The translations under genes were made by a program, and so were the position numbers. A stretch of DNA of 7,276 nucleotides, from positions 945,627 to 952,902 of the forward strand of contig CP070644.1 in the NCBI GenBank assembly GCA_020354155.1, given 5' to 3'. A model generated the notes under the pieces. That model was not told where the DNA came from. It searched no databases and saw nothing but the letters and a program-made list of their open reading frames with translations. The stretch comes from Nitrospiraceae bacterium. Its GTDB lineage: Bacteria; Nitrospirota; Thermodesulfovibrionia; UBA6902. Each line of letters begins with the position of its first letter. The first letter of the stretch is position 1. Of the stretch, positions 1 to 5,421 are shown piece after piece.

Positions 1-165
1 CAGGCAATTACTTTTAATGAAACTCTCTAAGTAAATCGCCATAAAGCGGTGACGATCGTTGGTGGGTACGACTGTATTTATTCAGATAATGACTCTTTCT
101 CAAGATTGAATGGCATGAATGTAACCGACGGTACCTTGACGATTGAGAATTTCTCGCTCAAATAA
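1..165 (+). pseudogene. C-terminal remnant of a repeat-type surface/secreted protein, interrupted by an in-frame stop
   Basis: Frame 1 of the plus strand reads nine residues (QAITFNETL), then TAA at 28-30, then 44 more codons to a TAA at 163-165. The downstream part includes VNRHKAVTIVGGYDC and ends DGTLTIENFSLK. From memory, this matches the closing module of large Geobacter/Nitrospirota-type extracellular proteins, in which a motif like 'FxExLxxNRxxxVTLxGGYDC' is followed by a short 'DGTLTVENxxx' strand and the stop. The residues on both sides of the TAA fit that motif in one frame, so the simplest reading is a nonsense mutation near the C-terminus. The body of the gene lies outside the window. 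It converges tail to tail with the lpxR-like gene, 35 bp away. A sequencing error at base 28-30, or a degenerate fragment of a longer-dead gene, would look the same. The exact function is unknown. Confidence 0.55.
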
Positions 166-200
166 TTCAGGACGGATCCTTTACGCTTCAGTAGAAGATC

Positions 201-1253
201 TTAATTTTTACTGAAAATATCTCTCAGATCAAAGGGGAATGAATAGGACAGTGCAATGGAGCCGAAACTGTGACTGTCAGCCTGGCCTTTGAATTCTTTT
301 GTCCGCAATACCTGTGTCCAGGTCAGAATAAGCCGTTGAAAGCTTAGGGCAACGCCGGCTGCCAGGTCAGCGACATAGGGTTCCCGTTTCATACGATGGC
401 TGTTTGTGAAGGTGTTTCCTTCAATGAAGATGTCTCTGAAGACAATTTTCCCGTTCACAGCTCCAAAACCGAAGACACTGAAATCCCTGTCAATCCTCAG
501 GCGCGTGCTGCCAGCGGGACGAATGATCGATACACCAAAGTGACGGGGAATATTCCAGCCTGCCCGCATTTCAAGCCCGCCATTGAGATAGGTATGAACA
601 TTGCCCACAGCAGCACCTGTATGAATGATGGCATCATATCCTATTTTATGCGTATCAATGGGGTGGAAGAGCAGTTTGCGTTCAAAGGCCGCAACCAGTC
701 CCGGTTCATTCTTGAGCTGATTGTCCCAGCCATTGGGCCGCTGAAGGTCTCTTAATTTATGGACAACTTTCTGCGCCTCCTCTGCATAGGACTGGGGACC
801 GACTATACCAAGCTGCAGCTCTACAGTATCCATATAGCTTATTGATTGATTACTGCTGTGTTTACGGTGATAGGAGGTTGAAAAGTAAAGCCACCCGCTA
901 TAGGGGCGGTCATCCAGAATCAGATCAAAACGGGTTATATCAGAGGGTGTGAACATGTTCTGTCCTATGGAAAATTCAAACTGATGGGAATATTGAGGTC
1001 CCGAATCTTTAATGATGGGCAAAGAGTGAACAAACTCCATCACCTGACGGGGCAATTTGCCGTCAGGTGCGTCCTTTCCCAGGTCAGGCGATATAACAGA
1101 ATATTTAATGCCATTCGTGTAATTGCTGTCCGTACCGGTAAAAAGGTCATTCTCAAAATAAACGGTATGGGTCCAGGGATTTTCCTGAGCATGAACAGAC
1201 TGAAGCAATGCACAGAGGGAAAAAAGAATGATAGGAAATAATGTACTCTTCAT
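201..1253 (-). CDS. LpxR-family (DUF2219) outer-membrane lipid A deacylase
   Basis: The 350-aa protein begins with a clear signal peptide: Lys2, a hydrophobic core and a VHA|QEN cleavage site after residue 22. The mature N-terminus carries the family signature ENDLF at 34-38, then TDSNYTNG at 41-48; Asn35-Asp36 match the catalytic Asn-Asp of Salmonella LpxR. DDRPYSGW (114-121), GIVGP (149-153), His165 in VVHKL (the likely catalytic histidine) and GWDNQLKNEP (175-184) are further family blocks. The C-terminal half alternates polar and hydrophobic residues, as in beta-barrel strands, although the last residue is Asn rather than the usual aromatic. LpxR removes the 3'-acyloxyacyl chain of lipid A in the outer membrane, with Ca2+ in the characterised enzyme. 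The gene is last in the lower unit, 37 bp after the radical SAM gene. The ATG has no strong Shine-Dalgarno site, so expression may be low. The family is secure; substrate and regiospecificity are inferred. Confidence 0.88.
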   Translation of the reverse strand: MKSTLFPIILFSLCALLQSVHAQENPWTHTVYFENDLFTGTDSNYTNGIKYSVISPDLGKDAPDGKLPRQVMEFVHSLPIIKDSGPQYSHQFEFSIGQNMFTPSDITRFDLILDDRPYSGWLYFSTSYHRKHSSNQSISYMDTVELQLGIVGPQSYAEEAQKVVHKLRDLQRPNGWDNQLKNEPGLVAAFERKLLFHPIDTHKIGYDAIIHTGAAVGNVHTYLNGGLEMRAGWNIPRHFGVSIIRPAGSTRLRIDRDFSVFGFGAVNGKIVFRDIFIEGNTFTNSHRMKREPYVADLAAGVALSFQRLILTWTQVLRTKEFKGQADSHSFGSIALSYSFPFDLRDIFSKN

Positions 1254-1290
1254 AACTGATTTGATAGCACAAACATAAATGTGCAGCGTA

Positions 1291-2733
1291 TTAACTGCTC
1301 TGTTGACGATGACTGAAGATGCCGTTCTTTATCCACAACCAGAACATGCTTCTTGCTCCCGTTGCAACTGCCCTGATATCATTTATGCTGCGCAGGGCCA
1401 GAAGTTTTCTGAATATATAAGCAGGCCTTCCATAGAATTTCTTGAATGCCAGCTGTCTCAGTGAGGCTATCTCCTCCCGTGTCATGGTATGGGGGACAAA
1501 GGCAGCTCCCTGGTAGGTGTAATCAGCAAGGTCCTCTGACATGGTCCCATACTGAGAGATGTTGTCATACAGATCTGTGCCCGGAAAGGGTGTGAGGGCA
1601 TGGAAATTCGCAATGTCAGGATTAATCTCACAGGCAAACTCAATGGTCCTGAGACCGTCCTCATAGGTCTGTCCGGGAATACCAAAAAGAAAAGGTGTAT
1701 ACACTGTCAAACCAGCTTCCTTTGCTGCTGCAACGGCTGCTCTTGTCTGTTCAAGAGTAATGCCTTTTCTGATAGCATTCAGGTTTTTCTGTACCCCGCT
1801 TTCTGCTCCAAAGAGTATGGCCCAGCACCCGGCATCCCTGAAGGCCCGGAGCAGGGGCTTGTCGACCTGATGCACACAGGCTGATGCAAACCATGTAAAA
1901 TCCAGTCTTCGCTTTCTGATTTCCAGAGCAATCTCCATTGCCCGCTCATAATCCGCTGCAAGTGTGTCATCAATAAATTTGATCTCCCTGTATCCCTGGC
2001 TGAGACAGAGCTCAATTTCCTGCATCACATTATCAACGCTGCGGAAGCGAATGCCATGTTTTCGTTCCCTGTCAATCTGAAAGCAGAAGATACATCTCCT
2101 GTTGCACCCCCGGGAGGTCATGATAACAGCTACCGGTTTTCTTCTGTACGTAGCCGGTGGAGGGATATAGTCTCGTGCATTCCCAAGAAGCTCCCTGGCA
2201 GGAAAGGGGATGGAATCAACATCTGTTATAAGAGGGCGGGGCGCGTTTTTCCTGATTTCCCTGCCCTGGCGATATGCAATGCCCTCTACACTATCAAGAC
2301 TGCCTCCTGTAGACAGGCCTGTCATCAGTTCAACCATGGTAATTTCGCCTTCCCCTGTTACGACTGCATCAAGAGCAGAGGTGTCGTTGAGACACTTTTC
2401 CTGCATTGCAACAGGATAGGGACCGCCAGCTACGATAAAGAAAGAACTATTAATATTTTTTATTTCTTCTGCTGTGAAAAGAGCTTTCTTCCATCCGAAG
2501 GTAGTTGAATAGATTCCCACTACATCAGGGTTGAAGTTTGTTATCTCATGCAGGATCTTCTCATGGGATATGAATGCACCATTCAGGAATCGTACATCAT
2601 GACCTGCCTTCAGAAGCGATGATGCAACATAGAGTGTACCGAGAGGCTGCCAGTAGTTTATCTGGGAGCCGGCAGTTTTGGAAGAAAAAATTTCTTCCGG
2701 CACCCAGGAGGGTATGACGAGAGCGCACTTCAT
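1291..2733 (-). CDS. B12-binding domain-containing radical SAM protein
   Basis: The 480-aa protein has an N-terminal cobalamin-binding Rossmann-like domain at about 1-140, with PLGTLYVASSLLKAGHDV around 30-47, DVVGIYSTTF around 70-79, AGGPYP at 102-107 and VVTGEGE at 124-130. No DxHxxG motif is visible, so cobalamin would bind without a protein histidine ligand, as is usual in this class. The radical SAM domain follows, with its CxxxCxxC [4Fe-4S] motif at Cys210, Cys214 and Cys217, FIDD at 253-256, GAESG at 309-313 and GIPGQT at 351-356. The basic, hydrophobic tail after about 430 may contact membrane. Relatives include BchE-like cyclases and the P-methyltransferase/hopanoid type that alkylate unactivated carbons; the reaction here cannot be assigned. 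The gene starts 6 bp after the FAD oxidoreductase stop. Its Shine-Dalgarno AGGAG lies inside that gene's last codons, so the two are probably co-translated. Confidence 0.92.
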   Translation of the reverse strand: MKCALVIPSWVPEEIFSSKTAGSQINYWQPLGTLYVASSLLKAGHDVRFLNGAFISHEKILHEITNFNPDVVGIYSTTFGWKKALFTAEEIKNINSSFFIVAGGPYPVAMQEKCLNDTSALDAVVTGEGEITMVELMTGLSTGGSLDSVEGIAYRQGREIRKNAPRPLITDVDSIPFPARELLGNARDYIPPPATYRRKPVAVIMTSRGCNRRCIFCFQIDRERKHGIRFRSVDNVMQEIELCLSQGYREIKFIDDTLAADYERAMEIALEIRKRRLDFTWFASACVHQVDKPLLRAFRDAGCWAILFGAESGVQKNLNAIRKGITLEQTRAAVAAAKEAGLTVYTPFLFGIPGQTYEDGLRTIEFACEINPDIANFHALTPFPGTDLYDNISQYGTMSEDLADYTYQGAAFVPHTMTREEIASLRQLAFKKFYGRPAYIFRKLLALRSINDIRAVATGARSMFWLWIKNGIFSHRQQSS

Positions 2734-2739
2734 GGGAAA

Positions 2740-4143
2740 TTATACTCCTGCCAGGAGGGTTTTTGTACTGGCCTGATTTCTTTTCAGGATATTTTCGGCT
2801 ACCTCTATGCCTGACTCGATAGCGCGGTCCATGTTGTAGTATTTGAACATCCCTGTTCTGCCTGCAACATGCAGGTTTGTAAACTGCTCAAGATAATCAA
2901 GAATTCTGGAGTAGTGATTGCTGTATCCCACTTCAAAGAGGGGGTATGCCCTTGGAACTCTGACGACACAGCTGTCAATAACGTCATGCTTTTGAACAAA
3001 GCCGAGCCGTTCCAGTTGTTTCACCGTAGCTTCTGTGAGTTCCTCATCAGTTGAGTTCCAGGTCCTGTCACCCTGAAAGCAGAAATATTCTGCCACGATG
3101 TGAGTCTTTCCCTCAGGCGCCATGTGGGGGCTCCAGTTCCTGGGTTCATGTATTCGTCCCAGTTCCATGCTCTTCTCAGGGAGATACATCCATGTCAGGT
3201 CGGTCACTCTCTCACGATTGAGCATCACGGAAGCTATGACAACATCTCTGTATCTGAGTTTTGATACAGCATGCAGTACTTCAGCCGGCGGTGCCGGATA
3301 GAGGAGGCTGACAAGATGTGTGATGGGAATGCTCGATACAAATTCATTGCCTGTTATCGCATGAGTCCGGTCACAGTTTACGGCATCAATACCGGTAATT
3401 TTATGATTGTTATGATGTATCCGTGATACGCCTGTACTGGTCAGAACTGAATTTTCTTTGTCTATTTCTTCCATGAGCCTGTCAGATATCTGACCAATGC
3501 CGTGAGAGGGATAAATGAAGGTATCAGCGAGAGTCTTGATATTCTTGCTGCCCTGGTTAAAGAAGGCATTTTTGATGGCAACTCCAAGCGAGAGACCCTC
3601 TATCCTCTTTGCAACCCAGTCCTGACTGATTTTTTCACATTCTATGCCCCACACCTTTTCACTGTATTCCTTGAAATAGAGTAAAAACATGGTCCGTCCA
3701 AAATGGCTTGTCACCCAGTCTTCAAGAGAGATATTCTCGGGATTTGAAAAAAGGCCCCTGACTTTCTCCTTGCCGTAGTCTGACAGGGCCTTCACTGTTG
3801 TAGGCAATCCCAGGCCAAAGAGTGCATTGGATGGTTTGAGGGGATAATCAAAGAATCTGCCCTTCATGAATATTTTGCTCTTGCGCTGCACAGAAAGATA
3901 GTCGCCCTGAAGGATATCCTTGACAAACTGATTTGTTTCTTTATTTTGAGTAAAGAACCGGTGACCGCCGAGGTCAAATTTGAAATCACCATGGCTAATG
4001 GTTCTTGAAAGACCTCCCACAGTTGTATCACTTTCAAGAACGGTCAGTGACTTGCCTGCTTTGGTGAGACTGTATCCGGCAGAAAGTCCTGCCAGCCCGC
4101 CTCCCATAACGACAATGTCCTGTTTATGATCGGTAGTCAGCAT
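2740..4143 (-). CDS. FAD-dependent oxidoreductase (UDP-galactopyranose mutase / protoporphyrinogen oxidase-like)
   Basis: The 467-aa protein opens with a classic FAD dinucleotide fold: IVVMGGGLAGLSAG gives GxGxxG at Gly14/16/19, and Glu37 at the end of the second strand would hold the ribose. GGLSR (43-47) and DLGGHRFF (57-64) follow, as in amine-oxidase/UGM-like flavoproteins. GRTGMFKYYNMDRA at 428-441 is the second FAD-binding block near the C-terminus, similar to the GRxGxxxYxNxDxA block of sugar-modifying members. The first ATG is used because the next Met (residue 13) falls inside the GxGxxG strand. Such proteins are common in polysaccharide and glycolipid clusters, often annotated 'protoporphyrinogen oxidase', but no heme genes are nearby and that label is doubtful. 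A role in envelope glycan or lipid modification with the radical SAM and LpxR-like proteins is inference. It leads the second unit, just after a strong terminator. Confidence 0.87.
   Translation of the reverse strand: MLTTDHKQDIVVMGGGLAGLSAGYSLTKAGKSLTVLESDTTVGGLSRTISHGDFKFDLGGHRFFTQNKETNQFVKDILQGDYLSVQRKSKIFMKGRFFDYPLKPSNALFGLGLPTTVKALSDYGKEKVRGLFSNPENISLEDWVTSHFGRTMFLLYFKEYSEKVWGIECEKISQDWVAKRIEGLSLGVAIKNAFFNQGSKNIKTLADTFIYPSHGIGQISDRLMEEIDKENSVLTSTGVSRIHHNNHKITGIDAVNCDRTHAITGNEFVSSIPITHLVSLLYPAPPAEVLHAVSKLRYRDVVIASVMLNRERVTDLTWMYLPEKSMELGRIHEPRNWSPHMAPEGKTHIVAEYFCFQGDRTWNSTDEELTEATVKQLERLGFVQKHDVIDSCVVRVPRAYPLFEVGYSNHYSRILDYLEQFTNLHVAGRTGMFKYYNMDRAIESGIEVAENILKRNQASTKTLLAGV
2745..2757 (-). 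promoter_or_regulatory. Hairpin covering the Shine-Dalgarno site of the radical SAM gene
   Basis: On the minus strand CTCCTG-G-CAGGAG is a perfect 6-bp inverted repeat, which would fold as 5 bp with a GGC loop. Its 3' arm contains AGGAG, the only good Shine-Dalgarno candidate for the ATG at 2733 (11-nt spacing). The hairpin lies in the last codons of the FAD gene, so ribosomes finishing that gene would open it. This is a plausible translational coupling device, but the stem is short. Confidence 0.35.
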
Positions 4144-4202
4144 TTCCTATAGTGTACTGTATTTTTTGATAAATGATAGACTGCCAGGATATAGTGCCTG
4201 AA

Positions 4203-4245
4203 TAAAAAACCAGAAGGACTCTCCTGTGCAGGCAGTCCTTCTGGT
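4203..4245 (-). terminator. Rho-independent terminator of the yedE-tusA-usp operon
   Basis: ACCAGAAGGACT (4209-4220) and AGTCCTTCTGGT (4234-4245) form a perfect 12-bp stem with a 13-nt loop. Read on the minus strand, the stem runs straight into TTTTTTATT. It lies 35 bp past the usp stop codon and about 60 bp before the next gene, so it separates the two transcription units. On the plus strand the stem is followed by CAGCG rather than T, so it acts one way. Confidence 0.93.
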
Positions 4246-4280
4246 CAGCGTCTTTCATTCGCCTTCAAGTTACATCATTA

Positions 4281-4748
4281 CTATTTTGATTTTGCCACCA
4301 GGACCGGAATATCGGACATGTTTACCACCTCTCTGCTGACACTCCCCATAAACATATGGGATGTCCGATTTCCCCTTGAGCCGAGCATTATCAATTCAGC
4401 GCCTTCCTCCTGGGCTGTTTTGATAATTTCCTCGGCAGGGTGGCCGCCTTTAATAACCGTTGTTACATTTGTTAAACCCTTCTTCTCAAGCGCCGATTTG
4501 TAGAAATCCAGTACGCTGTTGGCTTTCCTGTCCAGAGCTTCCTTATACTCTGTACCGGACAGTACTTCCCTCAGTGTTGATATTTCAGCGTCACCGAGCA
4601 TTTCATCGATTAATGACCTGCCCTCAAACTTTTCAACATAGAGAAGCACGATGGTCTCGGGCTTTATACAGGAACATATATTCTCACAGATGGAAAAGGA
4701 ATTCTTGATGCCTTTTGTATCATCTACTGCGACCAATATTTTCTTCAT
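4281..4748 (-). CDS. Universal stress protein, UspA family
   Basis: The 155-aa single-domain protein has the Usp alpha/beta fold. MKKILVAVDDTKG is strand 1 with its Asp pair at 9-10, LLYVEK (35-40) is strand 2, VIKGGHPAEEII (98-109) is the strand 4/helix 3 block, and ELIMLGSRG to MGSVS (118-138) is the nucleotide loop. The family ATP motif is G-x2-G-x9-G-S/T. Here G123-x2-G126 is followed by only eight residues before G135-S136, one fewer than the consensus, so ATP binding may be altered or lost. IPVLVAKSK is the standard final strand. Usp proteins are cytoplasmic, usually dimeric, and linked to starvation, redox or energy stress; their partners vary. This is the last gene of the sulfur operon, starting 40 bp after the Gly-rich gene with a modest AGGTG Shine-Dalgarno and followed by a strong terminator. 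Its job in the operon is unknown. Confidence 0.93.
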   Translation of the reverse strand: MKKILVAVDDTKGIKNSFSICENICSCIKPETIVLLYVEKFEGRSLIDEMLGDAEISTLREVLSGTEYKEALDRKANSVLDFYKSALEKKGLTNVTTVIKGGHPAEEIIKTAQEEGAELIMLGSRGNRTSHMFMGSVSREVVNMSDIPVLVAKSK

Positions 4749-4788
4749 CTGAACACCTGCCTATGTTTTCCTTCCGGTTTAAGGTTGT

Positions 4789-5088
4789 TTAGTGTCCGCC
4801 GTATCCGCCTGATGGTGCGCCACCATATCCGCCAGCAGCACCCTGACCTCCGCCGTATCCGCCTGATGGTGCGCCACCATATCCGCCAGCAGCACCCTGA
4901 TCTCCGCCGTATCCGCCTGAAGAGGCCCCGCCATATCCACCTGCAGCACCATGTCCGCCACCGTAACCGCCTGATGTTACACTGTGCGGAGCAGAAGTAT
5001 CGATGTTTCGAGGTGCGAGGCTGTACCCTACAATGAAACCAAGGATCCCAACGACAATTATAATGATAACCCACATGCTATTTTTCAT
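4789..5088 (-). CDS. Small membrane-anchored Gly/Tyr-rich repeat protein
   Basis: The 99-aa protein has a hydrophobic segment at residues 6-24 (WVIIIIVVGILGFIVGYSL), a short linker with Arg27 and Asp30, then a low-complexity tail of about 60 residues rich in Gly, Tyr, Ala and Ser. The tail consists of three 18-residue units of the type SGGYGGxxGAAGGYGGAP plus a partial fourth ending GGH. No signal peptidase site is convincing: both candidates (SLA, TSA) are followed by Pro, so the segment is probably an anchor. There are no cysteines. The gene is likely real: it has a strong Shine-Dalgarno (AGGAGG, 8-nt spacing), sits between two conserved genes on the same strand, and only this frame gives an anchor-plus-repeat design. 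I do not recognise a family. Gly/Tyr-rich repeats recall the sulfur globule envelope proteins of purple sulfur bacteria, but those have cleaved signals, so that is only an analogy. Confidence 0.8.
   Translation of the reverse strand: MKNSMWVIIIIVVGILGFIVGYSLAPRNIDTSAPHSVTSGGYGGGHGAAGGYGGASSGGYGGDQGAAGGYGGAPSGGYGGGQGAAGGYGGAPSGGYGGH
4801..4982. repeat. 54-bp tandem repeat, about 3.4 copies, inside the Gly-rich gene
   Basis: The units are 4801-4854, 4855-4908, 4909-4962 and a partial unit from 4963. The first two differ at one base (53/54 identical); the third is more diverged. One unit equals 18 codons, so gain or loss of a unit keeps the reading frame. The near identity of two units points to a recent duplication. 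Confidence 0.95.
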
Positions 5089-5096
5089 ACAGTGAT

Positions 5097-5101
5097 CCTC
5101 C
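5097..5101 (-). promoter_or_regulatory. Ribosome binding site of the Gly-rich gene
   Basis: GGAGG on the minus strand, within TAGGAGGAT, lies 8 nt before the ATG at 5088. This strong site supports translation of the unusual Gly-rich frame rather than the overlapping Arg/Trp-rich frame in the same DNA. Confidence 0.85.
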
Positions 5102-5131
5102 TACTTTAATTAAAAGGGTTTTTATTCCTTT

Positions 5132-5383
5132 TTATCCTTTTTCGATAATGTAGATGAGTTTGCCGCCTTCCTCTTTCTTTTCGAGAAGATCGTGGCCACC
5201 CTGATCAATCATCTGAATAATCGTTTCACCAGAAGAAGGATTGTCAAATACTAACTCAAGTATGTCGCCTTCATCAATTTTCTCCAGTGATTTTTTTGTG
5301 TATATCTGAGGATGGGGACAAACATAACCACACACATCCAGCATATACTTTCCATCTCCTATTTTTTCAAATTTCATTGCCAT
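5132..5383 (-). CDS. tusA: TusA-family sulfurtransferase (sulfur carrier protein)
   Basis: The 83-aa protein is the usual TusA/SirA/YeeD size. It opens with a beta strand (KYMLDVCGYV) followed by the CPxP signature as CPHP at 22-25; Cys22 is the persulfide-carrying residue. A helix (TKKSLEKI), strand (ILELVFDN), second helix (SGETIIQMIDQGGH) and last strand (KLIYIIEK) complete the two-layer fold. Cys18 four residues earlier gives CxxxCPHP, which standard TusA lacks; it might form a disulfide or relay sulfur. TusA proteins take sulfane sulfur from a donor and pass it to an acceptor in the cytoplasm, for 2-thiouridine synthesis, cofactor synthesis or dissimilatory sulfur metabolism. The gene follows the YedE permease by 38 bp with an excellent Shine-Dalgarno (AAAGGAGG), mirroring the known YeeE-YeeD pairing. 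The permease is therefore the probable sulfur donor. The gene symbol denotes the family, not a proven tRNA-thiolation role. Confidence 0.93.
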   Translation of the reverse strand: MAMKFEKIGDGKYMLDVCGYVCPHPQIYTKKSLEKIDEGDILELVFDNPSSGETIIQMIDQGGHDLLEKKEEGGKLIYIIEKG

Positions 5384-5390
5384 GATACAC

Positions 5391-5400
5391 TTCCTCCTTT
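5391..5400 (-). promoter_or_regulatory. Ribosome binding site of the tusA-like gene
   Basis: AAAGGAGGAA on the minus strand is a near-perfect anti-16S match; the GGAGG core lies 9 nt before the ATG at 5383. It fixes that ATG as start rather than the ATG two codons later. Confidence 0.85.
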
Positions 5401-5421
5401 TAGGATAATAAATTTATTGTA

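Noticed and set aside
166..200. Possible terminator between the converging pseudogene and lpxR-like gene
   Set aside because: Only a 4-bp CTTC/GAAG stem with a weak T-rich tail is visible, too little to call.
396..755. Plus-strand open frame of 119 codons inside the lpxR-like gene
   Set aside because: It is antisense to a clear LpxR-family protein; its composition is not protein-like and no homology is recognised.
1266..1286. Inverted repeat GCACA/TGTGC upstream of the lpxR-like gene
   Set aside because: 5-bp arms without a T-tract; could be chance, and no terminator or operator role is supported.
2056..2508. Plus-strand open frame of 150 codons opposite the radical SAM gene
   Set aside because: It is antisense to the CxxxCxxC-containing reading frame; its Cys/Arg-rich translation is a mirror of that gene.
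4144..4202. Promoter for the FAD oxidoreductase gene
   Set aside because: A promoter is expected after the terminator, but no pair of -35/-10 hexamers with good spacing stands out from the AT-rich background.
4801..4982. CRISPR-like array
   Set aside because: The units are contiguous tandem repeats without unique spacers and lie inside a protein-coding frame.
4745..5074. Arg/Trp-rich frame of 109 residues overlapping the Gly-rich gene
   Set aside because: It is the shifted reading of the 54-bp repeats. It has no ribosome site or family resemblance, and the overlapping frame has a strong Shine-Dalgarno and an anchor-plus-repeat design.
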